A stretch of 64,000 bases of DNA from Nocardia harenae NBRC 108248 (GCF_001612885.1 NZ_BDBH01000007.1:434001-498000); one strand, 5' to 3'; shown: positions 1 to 8,216, counted from the first letter of the stretch. The notes: a model not told the origin generated them from the sequence alone. Translations and numbers: made by a program.

Positions 1-486
1 GACCACGCGCTCGATGAACCCGAGCAGCCGCATGCCGAGCCAGCGGAATGCGGCCTGGGCGGCCGCGATGGCCCCGGCCTGGGCGAACGGCGCGCCGGGG
101 CCGAGGAAGGCCGCGTAGGCCAGTTCGGCGGCGAGCAGCACCAGCCCGGAGATCACATTGAGTTTGGCGGCCTGGAGCTGATCGCCCATCTCGTCGGCGG
201 AATCGGCCAGCGCCGTGAAGTTCTCGGCCAGCTTCACCAGCGAGCCGTCGCCGGACCGCAGCTGATCGAGGAAGTCGGACATCTGGTCCCGGCCCTCGCC
301 CGCCGGGTACACGGCGAGCGTGGTGCGGGTGGCGGTGTCCAGGTCGTCGAGCAGCTGTTCGACATCCGCGCCGATGGCGCGAAGCTCGCGCGACATCTCC
401 CACATGGAGTCCTCGTTGCCGTGCGGCCAGTCGCTACCCGCGACCCATTCCAGCCATTCCAGCCACCGGGGGAGATACAGGGCCAT
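1..486 (-). CDS. WXG100-like/CpnT-type toxin N-terminus (partial)
   Basis: Only the first 162 codons are in the window; the gene runs off the left edge. It starts at ATG 486 and opens with MALYLPRWLEWLEWVAGSDW, then a Trp-rich helical region (W8, W11, W14, W20, W29). This matches the WXG100-like helical domain that leads CpnT-type polymorphic toxins of mycobacteria and nocardiae. A hydrophobic stretch (about residues 110-155, rich in Ala/Leu) follows. In this family the N-terminal domain serves export by a type VII secretion system and the C-terminus carries a toxin; that C-terminus lies outside the window, so the activity cannot be stated. It follows a YbaB-like and a WXG100 gene on the same strand with short gaps, suggesting one operon. 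Confidence 0.75.
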   Translation of the reverse strand, partial: MALYLPRWLEWLEWVAGSDWPHGNEDSMWEMSRELRAIGADVEQLLDDLDTATRTTLAVYPAGEGRDQMSDFLDQLRSGDGSLVKLAENFTALADSADEMGDQLQAAKLNVISGLVLLAAELAYAAFLGPGAPFAQAGAIAAAQAAFRWLGMRLLGFIERVV

Positions 487-504
487 GGCGCCGCGGTCCG
501 CCGA

Positions 505-1008
505 TCACCAGCCGGACTCGGAGACCCCGCCGCCCGGCCGGGAGTCCTCGAGCTCGGCGTAGCCGGTTGCCGCCGCGTCCTGCTCGGCAGCGATGCGGTC
601 CGCCGAGTTCGGCGGGGTGGTCGGGGGGGACGGGGCGACCGGGATCTCGCCGGCGAAATCCGGCATCCCGTCCACGATCTCGGAGAACTTGGGCAGCCGG
701 GCACGCTCGTCGAGCAACGGTACGGCAAGTTCCCGTGCCTCGCGGGCGACCTCGGCCGCCGCCTCCTGGCCGGCCGCGACCACCGCCTTGGCGATCTCGT
801 CGTAGCGGAGATCGTCGACATGCGCGGAGAACGTGACGTCGATGACGACGCCGTCGGCGTTCACCGTGACCGAAACCCGTTTGCCGCGGGCGGTCGCCGT
901 GGCGGTGAGCTGGGCGCGACGCTGCTGCGCCTGCGCGATAGCGGCCATCCTGGAGCGGAAGTCGGCGAGTAGGCCCGCCGTCATCGCCTCGGCGTTCTCG
1001 TTCGGCAT
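505..1008 (-). CDS. YbaB/EbfC-family protein linked to WXG100 gene
   Basis: A 167-residue protein. Residues about 10-105 resemble the YbaB/EbfC nucleoid-associated fold: a long N-terminal helix, then a beta-rich segment with GKRVSVTVNADGVVIDVTF and a closing amphipathic helix. The last ~50 residues are a Pro/Ala/Ser-rich tail not usual in YbaB. Start ATG 1008 lies 10 bp after the WXG100 stop, and the stop is 18 bp before the CpnT-like start, so the three are probably co-transcribed. YbaB-like proteins next to ESX genes are common in Nocardia and Mycobacterium; there they may act as small partner or chaperone proteins rather than DNA-binding proteins. Which role applies here is inference. Confidence 0.75.
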   Translation of the reverse strand: MPNENAEAMTAGLLADFRSRMAAIAQAQQRRAQLTATATARGKRVSVTVNADGVVIDVTFSAHVDDLRYDEIAKAVVAAGQEAAAEVAREARELAVPLLDERARLPKFSEIVDGMPDFAGEIPVAPSPPTTPPNSADRIAAEQDAAATGYAELEDSRPGGGVSESGW

Positions 1009-1018
1009 CGGCTTCCGC

Positions 1019-1330
1019 TCAGAAGCTCTCGGCGGACGCCTGCTCGTTGTTGCGCAGCGTCGCCGCGGCCTGAGCCTGCCCGTCCGAGACCTCGGCGAGC
1101 GTCTCGGCGAGATTGCGGGTGCTGATCGCGGTGCTCTCCCCGCCGAGCGCGAAACCCTGGTCGCCCAGGGCGAATCGAGCGCCGAACTTGTCGTCGCCCC
1201 ACGCCACCGAAGCCGGTGCGAGCGCGGCGCGAGCGCGATCGGCGAGCGTCTGCAGCTGCTCCCCGAGATTGCCGATCTGGGTCGCCGCCCGCTGTAGACC
1301 GTCCGGATCGACCTCGACACTGCCTGCCAT
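1019..1330 (-). CDS. WXG100/ESX-type secreted small protein
   Basis: A 103-residue helical protein. It begins MAGSVEVDPDGLQ, has a central W-G-DD-FG turn (WGDDKFGARF, about residues 44-53) in place of the classical WXG, and ends in a long C-terminal helix, as in the actinobacterial WXG100 variants exported by type VII secretion. Start ATG 1330 has a good ribosome site (AGAGGGG) about 5 nt upstream, which favours it over the in-frame ATG 39 nt further up. First gene of the WXG100-YbaB-toxin operon. No ESX core genes (eccC and others) are in the window, so the secretion system must be encoded elsewhere. Confidence 0.8.
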   Translation of the reverse strand: MAGSVEVDPDGLQRAATQIGNLGEQLQTLADRARAALAPASVAWGDDKFGARFALGDQGFALGGESTAISTRNLAETLAEVSDGQAQAAATLRNNEQASAESF

Positions 1331-1643
1331 CTGAACCCCTCTCGATCCCTCGTCCGGCGAACGAACCACCAGGGAGACACGGCTTCTCCGCTTCGACTGT
1401 GCACCAATATCCAGGCGACTTCAAGGTGAATGGAAGACGACTTCCGCCGGAAGTTCTGACGACCGGTCGACGCGGCCGTTGTGCGAGTGAATGTTCGACG
1501 CGGATCACCGGCTGTCCATCGGGGGATGCCGACCCTGCCCGGCTTCGATCCCGAGGAGGAGATCGCCACGGCGCTCGGCGAGGGCGGCGGTGCCCTCGGC
1601 GCGGCGGACCGCGGAGCCGTCCGCTGTGGGCAAGGATGGGCCC
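1331..1643. other. Divergent intergenic region, WXG100 operon / ald
   Basis: 313 bp without a convincing gene. It must hold the promoters of both the minus-strand WXG100 operon and ald. A perfect inverted repeat ACTTCC-gcc-GGAAGT lies at 1441-1455 and could be an operator. An AAGGAT hexamer at 1632-1637 ends 6 nt before the ald ATG, a weak -10 candidate. No RNA gene or repeat seen. Confidence 0.4.
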
Positions 1644-2753
1644 ATGCGCATCGGAGTACCGCGGGAGATCAAGGAACAGGAGTTCCGGGTGGCGCTGACC
1701 CCGGCGGGCGCGGCCGAGCTGGTCCGGCACGGGCACGAGGTGCTGGTGGAGCGGGGCGCGGGGGTGGGGTCGGGGTTCGGGGACGACGACTACACCGGGT
1801 CGGGTGCGGTGTCGGTGCCGGACCCGGACGAGCTCTGGGGCGCGGCGGAGCTGGTGCTCAAGGTGAAGGAGCCGATCGCGGCGGAGTATCCGCGGCTGCG
1901 GAAGGGGCAGGTGCTGTTCACCTTCCTGCACCTGGCCGCCTCCCGGGCCTGCACCGAGGCGCTGCTGCGCTCCGGCAGCACCGCGCTCGCCTACGAGACG
2001 GTGCGTGCCCCGGACGGCTCGCTCCCGCTGCTCGCGCCCATGAGCGAGGTGGCGGGCAAGCTGGCGGCGCAGGTCGGTGCGTACCACCTGATGGCGCCGA
2101 TGGGCGGGGCCGGGGTGCTGCCCGGCGGGGTGCCGGGGGTGCGGCCGTGCGAGGTGGTGGTGCTCGGCGGCGGGGTGGCGGGCGCCTGCGCGGCCGAGGT
2201 CGCCGCCGGAATGGGCGCACAGGTGACGGTGCTCGACACCAACCAGGCCAGGCTGCGCGAGCTGGAGGTGCGCTTCGGCAGCCGGATCGTCACCGTCGCC
2301 TCCAACAACACCGAGGTCGAGCGGGCGGTGCGCGGCGCCGACCTGGTGATCGGCTCGGTGCTCGTGCCCGGCGCGCGGGCGCCGAAGCTGGTCTCCACCG
2401 AGCTGGTCGCGCGCATGCGACCCGGCGCCGTGCTGGTGGACATCGCCATCGACCAGGGCGGCTGCTTCGCCGACTCGCACCCGACCACGCACGCCGCCCC
2501 GACCTTCCGGGTGGCGGACGCGCTCTTCTACTGCGTCGCCAATATGCCGGGCGCGGTGCCGCACACCGCCACCGTCGCGCTCACCAATGCCACGCTGCCC
2601 TCGGTGCTCACCATCGCCGACCGCGGGGTGCGGGCCGCCTGCCGGGCCGACCGCGGGCTGGTCGCCGGGCTCACCGTGGCGAACGGCACGCTCTTCTCGC
2701 CGGAGGTCGGCGCGGCGCACGGCATTCCGGTCGGCGCGCCGGACCTGGGCTGA
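1644..2753 (+). CDS. ald: Alanine dehydrogenase
   Basis: NAD-dependent L-alanine dehydrogenase (alanine + NAD+ + H2O to pyruvate + ammonia + NADH), cytosolic, important for alanine catabolism and redox balance at low oxygen in relatives. 369 residues, the usual family length (about 371). It starts MRIGVPREIKEQEFRVAL, the family N-terminus; the Rossmann motif VVVLGGGVAG is at about residues 171-180 and the substrate loop carries the family HLA/YET segments. ATG 1644 is chosen over an upstream in-frame ATG (1491) because the family starts exactly here. There is no Shine-Dalgarno, so it may be leaderless. Its stop abuts the stop of the convergent sigma-factor gene with no spacer. Confidence 0.95.
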   Translation: MRIGVPREIKEQEFRVALTPAGAAELVRHGHEVLVERGAGVGSGFGDDDYTGSGAVSVPDPDELWGAAELVLKVKEPIAAEYPRLRKGQVLFTFLHLAASRACTEALLRSGSTALAYETVRAPDGSLPLLAPMSEVAGKLAAQVGAYHLMAPMGGAGVLPGGVPGVRPCEVVVLGGGVAGACAAEVAAGMGAQVTVLDTNQARLRELEVRFGSRIVTVASNNTEVERAVRGADLVIGSVLVPGARAPKLVSTELVARMRPGAVLVDIAIDQGGCFADSHPTTHAAPTFRVADALFYCVANMPGAVPHTATVALTNATLPSVLTIADRGVRAACRADRGLVAGLTVANGTLFSPEVGAAHGIPVGAPDLG

Positions 2754-3677
2754 TCACTCCGGGTCGGTGAGGTACCAGTCCGGCTCGGCGGCGGGCAGGT
2801 CGTGCAGCTTGTCCGGGTTGCGGACCACGTGGATGGCGGTGATCCGGCCCGCGTCCACGGTGAAGGCGCAGACGCTGGCGTGGTTGCCGTCGAAGAGCAG
2901 CAGCCCCGGCTCGCCGTTGACCAGCACCGATCGGCCCCAGCCGTGCCTGGCGGCCGGGGCGTGGTACCAGCCGACCAGCAGCTTGGCGACCAGCTCGGCG
3001 CCTGCCACCGGCCTGCGGATGGCGGGCACCTTGCCGCCGCCGTCGGCGGTCAGGCTGACCTTCTCGTCCAGCACGCCGAGCAGCGCGGCGATGTCGCCGG
3101 AGCGCCAGGCCAGCGCGAAGGCGGAGACGACCTTCTCGTGCTCGTCCGGCGAGGCGGGGAAGCGCGGGGTGCCGTCCTGTACCCGTTTGCGGGCGCGCGA
3201 GGCGAGCTGCCTGACCGCGGCCGGGGTGCGGCCGACCACGTCGGCCACCTCCGGGCCGCTCATGCCGAAGACGTCCTGCAGCACGAAGGCGGTGCGTTCG
3301 GCGGGGGAGAGCGATTCCAGCACCACCAGCAGCGCCGTCGTCACCCGTTCGTCCTGGGTGACGCGGTCGGCGGGGTCGGTGGATACGGTGACCTCCGGCT
3401 CGGGGAGCCACTCGCCGACGTACTGCTCGCGGCGCATGCGGGCCGAGCCGAGGTGGTCCAGCGCGAGCCGGCCGGTGACGGTGCTGAGCCAGGCGCGCAG
3501 GTTGTCGATCGGGGCGCCGCCGGACTCGGTGTGCCGCTGCAGCCGCAGCCACGCCTCCTGCACCACGTCGTCGGCGTCGGCGAGGCTGCCGAGCGTGCTG
3601 TAGGCGAGGCGGCGCAGGTAGGGCCGGTGTTCCTCGAATTCGCGCGCCAGCGCGGTGGTGCCGTCGGTCATCGCCAT
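2754..3677 (-). CDS. ECF sigma factor, SigJ-like (ECF41 type)
   Basis: 307 residues. Sigma70 region 2 covers about residues 10-80 (EFEEHRPYLRRLAYSTLGSLADADDVVQEAW), region 4 about 110-165 (LSPAERTAFVLQDVFGMSGPEVA), and a C-terminal SnoaL-like domain about 175-300 ends with NPDKL (family DGGGK and NPDKL motifs both present). This architecture defines ECF41/SigJ sigma factors, whose C-terminal domain modulates activity in place of an anti-sigma factor. Usual ECF41 targets are adjacent carboxymuconolactone-decarboxylase or oxidoreductase genes; none is present here. ATG 3671 is an equally possible start. Convergent with ald, stops adjacent. Confidence 0.85.
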   Translation of the reverse strand: MAMTDGTTALAREFEEHRPYLRRLAYSTLGSLADADDVVQEAWLRLQRHTESGGAPIDNLRAWLSTVTGRLALDHLGSARMRREQYVGEWLPEPEVTVSTDPADRVTQDERVTTALLVVLESLSPAERTAFVLQDVFGMSGPEVADVVGRTPAAVRQLASRARKRVQDGTPRFPASPDEHEKVVSAFALAWRSGDIAALLGVLDEKVSLTADGGGKVPAIRRPVAGAELVAKLLVGWYHAPAARHGWGRSVLVNGEPGLLLFDGNHASVCAFTVDAGRITAIHVVRNPDKLHDLPAAEPDWYLTDPE

Positions 3678-3743
3678 CCGCCGTTCGTCATCGGGCCGTC
3701 ATCGGGTGGACGATGGGGCCGCCTCGAGTGTGACAGCACCGGA

Positions 3744-3749
3744 TAGTCT
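3744..3749 (+). promoter_or_regulatory. -10 box, leaderless cobD
   Basis: TAGTCT ends 6 nt before the cobD GTG and no Shine-Dalgarno is present, as expected for a leaderless transcript starting at the GTG. Confidence 0.5.
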
Positions 3750-3755
3750 CGCCGG

Positions 3756-4670
3756 GTGTCAACGACCCTCGGCCTCGCGCTCGGTTTCGCCCTGGATCGG
3801 GCGCTCGGTGATCCGCGGCGGTGGCATCCGGTGGCGGGGTTCGGGGCCGGGGCGGCCGCGCTGGAGCGGGTGATGTATCGCGACCGGCGGGTGGCCGGGG
3901 CGGTGCACGAGGTGGTCGCGGTCGGTTCGGTGCTCGCGCTCGGCCGGGTCACGGGCCGGGGCGGGTGGCCCGCTGTCGCGCTCGCCACGTGGACCGTGCT
4001 CGGCGGCACCAGCCTGGCGCGGACCGGGCGGCGGATGGCGGATGCGCTGGAGTCCGGGGATATCGCGGGCGCGCGGGCGCTGCTGCCCGCGCTCTGCGGG
4101 CGCGACCCCGCGTACCTCGATGCCGACGGGCTGGCGCGGGCGGCGCTGGAATCCATCGCCGAGAACACCTCGGACGCGACCGTCGCCCCGCTCTTCTGGG
4201 GCGCCGTGGCCGGCGTGCCCGGGCTGCTCGGGTACCGGGCGGTGAACACCCTCGACGCCATGATCGGCTACCGGAACCCGCGCTACCTGCGCTTCGGCTG
4301 GGCCGCCGCCCGCCTCGACGACATCGCCAACCTCGTCCCCGCCCGCCTCACCGGAGCTCTCACCGTCGCGCTCGCCCCCCTCATCGGCGGCAGTGCCTCC
4401 GGCGCGCTCGCCGCCTGGCGCCGGGATGCACGGGCGCACCCCAGCCCCAATGCCGGGGTCGCCGAGGCCGCCGCCGCCGGGGCCCTCGGGATCCGGCTCG
4501 GCGGGCCGACCCGCTACCCGCACGGCACCGAGCCCCGACCCGTGCTCGGCGACGGCCGCTCCCCCGGGGGCGCCGACCTCCGCCGGGCCGTGGTGCTCTC
4601 CGAGCTGGTTCAGCTCGGGGCGCTGCTCGTGGTGGGTGTGTCGAGTGTCACCTCGAGGAAGCGGCGATAA
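3756..4670 (+). CDS. cobD: Cobalamin biosynthesis protein CobD/CbiB
   Basis: Membrane enzyme that forms adenosylcobinamide (phosphate) by attaching the aminopropanol arm to adenosylcobyric acid. 304 residues with the CobD/CbiB signatures: FALDRALGDPRRWHPVAGFG near the N-terminus, ENTSDATVAPLFW (about residues 146-158), NTLDAMIGYRNPRY (about 173-186) and HPSPNAGVAEAA. Four or five hydrophobic segments are visible. GTG 3756 is supported by a -10 box at leaderless distance. In M. tuberculosis cobD also sits next to the SURF1 gene, as here. No cobalamin riboswitch box is recognisable in the 78-bp upstream gap. Confidence 0.93.
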   Translation: MSTTLGLALGFALDRALGDPRRWHPVAGFGAGAAALERVMYRDRRVAGAVHEVVAVGSVLALGRVTGRGGWPAVALATWTVLGGTSLARTGRRMADALESGDIAGARALLPALCGRDPAYLDADGLARAALESIAENTSDATVAPLFWGAVAGVPGLLGYRAVNTLDAMIGYRNPRYLRFGWAAARLDDIANLVPARLTGALTVALAPLIGGSASGALAAWRRDARAHPSPNAGVAEAAAAGALGIRLGGPTRYPHGTEPRPVLGDGRSPGGADLRRAVVLSELVQLGALLVVGVSSVTSRKRR

Positions 4671-4788
4671 GCCGTCGGCCGACCTTCGCTGCCTCGCGTC
4701 GAGGGGCACCCTGGCTCGTGCACCGAATCGAGCGGAAGCCCGCCTCGTCGGCAAGGCATCGAGTCGAGCGCGGAGCGGGCGATACAGG

Positions 4789-5643
4789 TCAGCGCGAGCG
4801 GCCGTAGCGGTCGGCCAGCCGCTGCTCGGTCGAGACGGGCTCCGGTCCGGAGACCTCCGTCGCCGGGGCAGACACGGACTTCTCGGCCCGCCTGGCGCGA
4901 ATCTCGGCGTACGCGAAGTACCCGAGCCCGAGCGGCGCCATCACCCCGAACGCCAACCACTGCAGCCCGTAGGACAGGTACGGCCCGGAATCGAGCTGCG
5001 GCAATGGGCTCGGCGTGAAAACCCCCGCCTGCCCTTCGTCCACCTGGAGATACCCACCTCGCCCCCCGGTGGGCACGCTGGTGATCGGCACCCCGAGCAC
5101 CTCCGCCCCCTGCGCGGTATCGATGGAGTACACCTGCCGGAACCCGTCCTGCACCGACGGCGCCCGATCCGGCGCCACCCCCTCGCTGTCCCGCACCCGG
5201 GCTTCCAGCCGCTGCTTCCCGGCGGGCGGCTCGGGAACGGCGGGCGGCCGCGACCCGTCCACCGCCTTCACCAGCCCGCGATCGACGAGCAGCACCCGCC
5301 CGTCGTCCAGCCGGAAGGCGCCGAGGACGGTGTACGCGGGCGCCCCGTCCAGGTGCCGCAGCCGGACCAGCACGGTGCTGTCCGGCAGGTAGGCGCCGGA
5401 CGCGGTGACCCGCCGCCACTCCACCTCGTCCGGCCGCACCCCGGAGTCCGCGGCGAGCAGCTCGCCGATATCCACCGGCTCGGCGCGCACCGAATCGGTG
5501 ATCAGCTGATTGCGCTGCTCGGTGCTGGTGTTCTTGCCGAGCTGCCACGGCGCGAGCACGGTGAAGCACAGGTACGCGAACCCGGCCACCAGCGCGGCGA
5601 GGATGAGCCAGCTGGGCCGGAGCAGGAAGGAGAGGCGGCGCAT
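4789..5643 (-). CDS. SURF1-family cytochrome oxidase assembly protein
   Basis: 284 residues. N-terminal membrane anchor (residues 12-32: WLILAALVAGFAYLCFTVLA) directly followed by PWQLGKN, the SURF1 signature W/QLGR position; a periplasmic SURF1 domain with VEWRRVTASGAYLPD and VLLVDRG; and a second membrane helix near residues 225-245 (SYGLQWLAFGVMAPLGLGYFAY). SURF1 proteins help mature cytochrome c oxidase. The start codon overlaps the stop of a 19-codon ptpA remnant (TGATG), the vestige of translational coupling. In M. tuberculosis ptkA and ptpA precede this gene; here both are gone. Confidence 0.9.
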   Translation of the reverse strand: MRRLSFLLRPSWLILAALVAGFAYLCFTVLAPWQLGKNTSTEQRNQLITDSVRAEPVDIGELLAADSGVRPDEVEWRRVTASGAYLPDSTVLVRLRHLDGAPAYTVLGAFRLDDGRVLLVDRGLVKAVDGSRPPAVPEPPAGKQRLEARVRDSEGVAPDRAPSVQDGFRQVYSIDTAQGAEVLGVPITSVPTGGRGGYLQVDEGQAGVFTPSPLPQLDSGPYLSYGLQWLAFGVMAPLGLGYFAYAEIRARRAEKSVSAPATEVSGPEPVSTEQRLADRYGRSR

Positions 5644-5702
5644 CAGCGCGGCTCCCCGAGCTCGGCGCCGGTACAGACGAAGGAGACGTGCAGCTCACCC
5701 AC
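5643..5702 (-). pseudogene. ptpA: ptpA remnant (tyrosine phosphatase stub)
   Basis: A 19-codon reading frame from GTG 5702, VGELHVSFVCTGAELGEPR, ending in a TGA that overlaps the SURF1 ATG. Its residues 4-12 (LHVSFVCTG) match the very start of PtpA-type low-molecular-weight tyrosine phosphatases, whose P-loop continues CTGNICRS. Here the sequence breaks off after CTG and joins what looks like an original C-terminus. In M. tuberculosis the order is ptkA-ptpA-SURF1 opposite cobC; here SURF1 and cobC are in place and only this stub lies between. I infer an internal in-frame deletion of ptpA with loss of ptkA. It could still be translated as a leader peptide coupled to SURF1. Confidence 0.65.
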
Positions 5703-5740
5703 ACCGCCATTGTCCCCGCGGCCGCCGGTGCCCGGCCACG

Positions 5741-5746
5741 TAGGGT
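5741..5746 (+). promoter_or_regulatory. -10 box, leaderless cobC
   Basis: TAGGGT ends 8 nt before the cobC GTG; no Shine-Dalgarno is visible. Confidence 0.4.
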
Positions 5747-5754
5747 GTGCGGAC

Positions 5755-7020
5755 GTGCCAGAGGACACCATCGACCACGCCGCGCTGCGGCACCACGGCG
5801 ACGTGGAGGCGGTCCCCGGCATGCTCGATTTCGCGGTGAACGTGCGCGGGAGCGCGCCGCCGCCGTGGTTGCGGGAGCGGCTCGCGGCGCGGCTCGGCGA
5901 TCTGGCTCGGTACCCGGCGGCGTCCGACGAGTTCCGGGCGCGGGCGGCGGTCGCCGCGCGGCACGGCCGGAGCCCGGAGGAGGTGCTGCTGCTCGGCGGC
6001 GCCGCCGAGGGGTTCGCGTTGCTGCCGAAGCTGGGGTCGCGCGCTGCCGCGGTGCTGCACCCGTCCTTCACCGAGCCGGAGCTGGCGCTGCGCGAGGCCG
6101 GGGTCCCGGTGCGCCGGGTCGTGCTCCCGCCGCCCTACTCCCTCGACCCCGCCGCGGTGCCGGACGACGCCGACCTCGTGGTGCTCGGCAATCCCACCAA
6201 CCCGACCTCGGTACTGCACCCCGCGGCCGCGCTGCACGCCCTGCGCAGGCCGGGGCGGGTGCTCGTGGTGGACGAGGCATTCCTGGACGCGGTCCCCGGC
6301 GAACCGGAGTCACTGGCCGGGCTCGCGGCACCGGACGTGCTGGTGCTGCGCAGCCTCACCAAGACCTGGGCCCTCGCCGGACTCCGCTGCGGCTACCTCC
6401 TCGGCGCCCCCGAGCTGCTCGCCCGATTGGCGCACGGCCGCCCGCACTGGCCGCTCGGCACCCTGCAACTCGAGGCCATCTCCGCTACCGCCGAACCGGC
6501 CGCCGTCGCCTGGGCCGAGCGCGAAGCGCGAGAGATCGCCGCCGAACGCGAGGCGATGATCAGCGAGCTGCGCGCCACCGGCCTCACCGTGCACACCCCG
6601 GCCACCGGCCCCTTCCTCCTGCTCGAGACCCCGGACGGCGCCCCGCTGCGCGAGCACCTCGCCACCCGCGGCATCGCCGTCCGCCGCGCCGACACCTTCC
6701 CCGGCCTCACCCCCGGCCACCTCCGCGTCGCCGTCCGCGCCGCCCCCGCCGTCGCGACCCTGACCACCGCCATCCGCCGGTACCACGCCGCCGCGCACGA
6801 CCGGCCCACCGCCCGCGAGGATCCCGCCGCGCACGTCGGCGCCGAGGGGTGCGAAGGCGCCACCGCCCGCGACCGGACCGACGCGTGCGCCGACGTTGCC
6901 GCGCGAGACCGCGCCACCGCGTCCGGCGCACCGGAGTCCGACGCGGCGCCGCGCTCCGGCACTCCGAACCGAACCGCCCCCGAGCACCGAGCACCAGCAG
7001 GACGGAGCCACCGCCCATGA
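5755..7020 (+). CDS. cobC: CobC-type PLP enzyme (threonine-phosphate decarboxylase-like)
   Basis: Class I/II aminotransferase fold, 421 residues, orthologous in position to M. tuberculosis Rv2231c (cobC); predicted to supply aminopropanol phosphate or act at the same cobalamin step. Visible marks: LDFAVNVRGSAPP at the N-terminus, VVLGNPTNPTS (about residues 142-152), VVDEAFLDAVPGE and the PLP lysine in LRSLTKTWALAGLR (about 198-211). The final ~75 residues after YHAAAHDRP are a low-complexity Arg/Ala/Thr tail that the fold does not need. GTG 5755 gives the family N-terminus. The stop overlaps the start of the NIF3 gene (ATGA), so the two are coupled. Confidence 0.88.
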   Translation: MPEDTIDHAALRHHGDVEAVPGMLDFAVNVRGSAPPPWLRERLAARLGDLARYPAASDEFRARAAVAARHGRSPEEVLLLGGAAEGFALLPKLGSRAAAVLHPSFTEPELALREAGVPVRRVVLPPPYSLDPAAVPDDADLVVLGNPTNPTSVLHPAAALHALRRPGRVLVVDEAFLDAVPGEPESLAGLAAPDVLVLRSLTKTWALAGLRCGYLLGAPELLARLAHGRPHWPLGTLQLEAISATAEPAAVAWAEREAREIAAEREAMISELRATGLTVHTPATGPFLLLETPDGAPLREHLATRGIAVRRADTFPGLTPGHLRVAVRAAPAVATLTTAIRRYHAAAHDRPTAREDPAAHVGAEGCEGATARDRTDACADVAARDRATASGAPESDAAPRSGTPNRTAPEHRAPAGRSHRP

Positions 7021-8138
7021 CCACCCTGGCCGACCTGATCGCGGTCCTCGAGACCGCCTACCCCCCGTCCCTGGCGGAGTCCTGGGACTCCGTCGGCCTG
7101 GTCTGCGGCGACCCCGCCGACCCCGTGCACCGCGTGCACTTCGCCGTCGACGCCACCGAAGCCGTGGTCACCGAGGCCATCGACGCCGGCGCCGGGGCCC
7201 TGGTCGCCCACCACCCCCTGCTGCTGCGCGGAGTCGACACCGTCGCCGCGGACACCCCGAAGGGCGCCCTGCTGCACCGCCTCATCCGCGCGGGCTGCGC
7301 CCTCTTCACCGCCCACACCAATGCCGACTCCGCCGCGCCCGGCGTCTCGGACGCGCTCGCGCAGGCCATCGGCCTCACCGACCTCCGCCCGCTGAACCCG
7401 CAGGACGCCGCCCCGGTGGACAACTGGACCATCCAGATCCCCCGCGAGCACACCGACGACGTCGCCGCCGCCCTCTTCGCCGCGGGCGCGGGCGGCACCG
7501 GCGACTACCGCGACTGCGCCTCGATCGCCCCCTCCACCGGCCAGTTCCGGCCGACCGACAACGCGAACCCGGCCATCGGCACGAAGGGCGAGCTGACCCG
7601 CGTCCCCGAGGACCGCCTCGAGGTGATCGCCCCGCCGCACCGCCGCCGAGCGGTCCTCGCCGCGCTGCGCGCCGCGCACCCGTACGAGGAACCCGCCTTC
7701 CACATCAGCACCAGGGCCGCGCTCCCGGCGGGCACCGGCCTCGGCCGCATCGGCACCCTCCCGGCCCCGGAAACCCTGCGCGCGTTCACCGCGCGCGCCG
7801 CCGCCGCGCTCCCCGCCACGGCGTGGGGCGTCCGCGCCGCGGGCGACCCGGAGCGCGTGCTGGAAACGGTCGCGGTCTGCGGCGGCGCCGGCGATTCCTT
7901 CCTCGGCACGGTCGCACGCAGCGGGGTGGACGCCTACCTCACCGCCGACCTGCGCCACCACCCCGCCGACGAGCACCTGCGCGCCGGTGGCCCCGCCCTG
8001 GTCGACGCCGCGCACTGGGCCACCGAATTCCCCTGGTGCGCACAGGCCGCGGCGCTGGTCCGGCGGGAGCTGCCGGAGCTGATCACGCACGTCTCGGCGC
8101 TGCGCACCGACCCGTGGACCGTCGGCTGCGGGCACTGA
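7017..8138 (+). CDS. NIF3/DUF34-family protein (GTP cyclohydrolase I type 2-like)
   Basis: 373 residues with the full NIF3 pattern: AESWDSVGLVCGD (N-terminal metal site region), ALVAHHPLLLRG (His pair), FTAHTNADSAAPGVSDALA, an inserted PII-like domain with LEVIAPPHRRRAVLAAL and HPYEEPAFHI (about residues 205-240), and the C-terminal DAYLTADLRHHPADEHL with a further metal-binding His. Function in bacteria is unsettled; the family is often called YqfO/GTP cyclohydrolase I type 2 and binds a dimetal centre. It overlaps cobC by 4 bp and lies upstream of the Zn-ribbon gene, as in mycobacteria. Confidence 0.9.
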   Translation: MTTLADLIAVLETAYPPSLAESWDSVGLVCGDPADPVHRVHFAVDATEAVVTEAIDAGAGALVAHHPLLLRGVDTVAADTPKGALLHRLIRAGCALFTAHTNADSAAPGVSDALAQAIGLTDLRPLNPQDAAPVDNWTIQIPREHTDDVAAALFAAGAGGTGDYRDCASIAPSTGQFRPTDNANPAIGTKGELTRVPEDRLEVIAPPHRRRAVLAALRAAHPYEEPAFHISTRAALPAGTGLGRIGTLPAPETLRAFTARAAAALPATAWGVRAAGDPERVLETVAVCGGAGDSFLGTVARSGVDAYLTADLRHHPADEHLRAGGPALVDAAHWATEFPWCAQAAALVRRELPELITHVSALRTDPWTVGCGH

Positions 8139-8216
8139 CCGGCGAACGGCGCGTCACGCGGAGGTGACGGCTCGGTTCCGTACCCGATTCGCCCGAGATT
8201 CCCGCTCCGGCAGGGG

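Noticed and set aside
3678..3755. Possible cobalamin riboswitch before cobD
   Set aside because: The gap is too short and no B12-box sequence is visible; a leaderless promoter explains it better.
8152..8169. CGTCAC/GTGACG hairpin after the NIF3 gene
   Set aside because: Only 6 bp with a 6-nt loop and no T tract; expected often by chance at this GC content.
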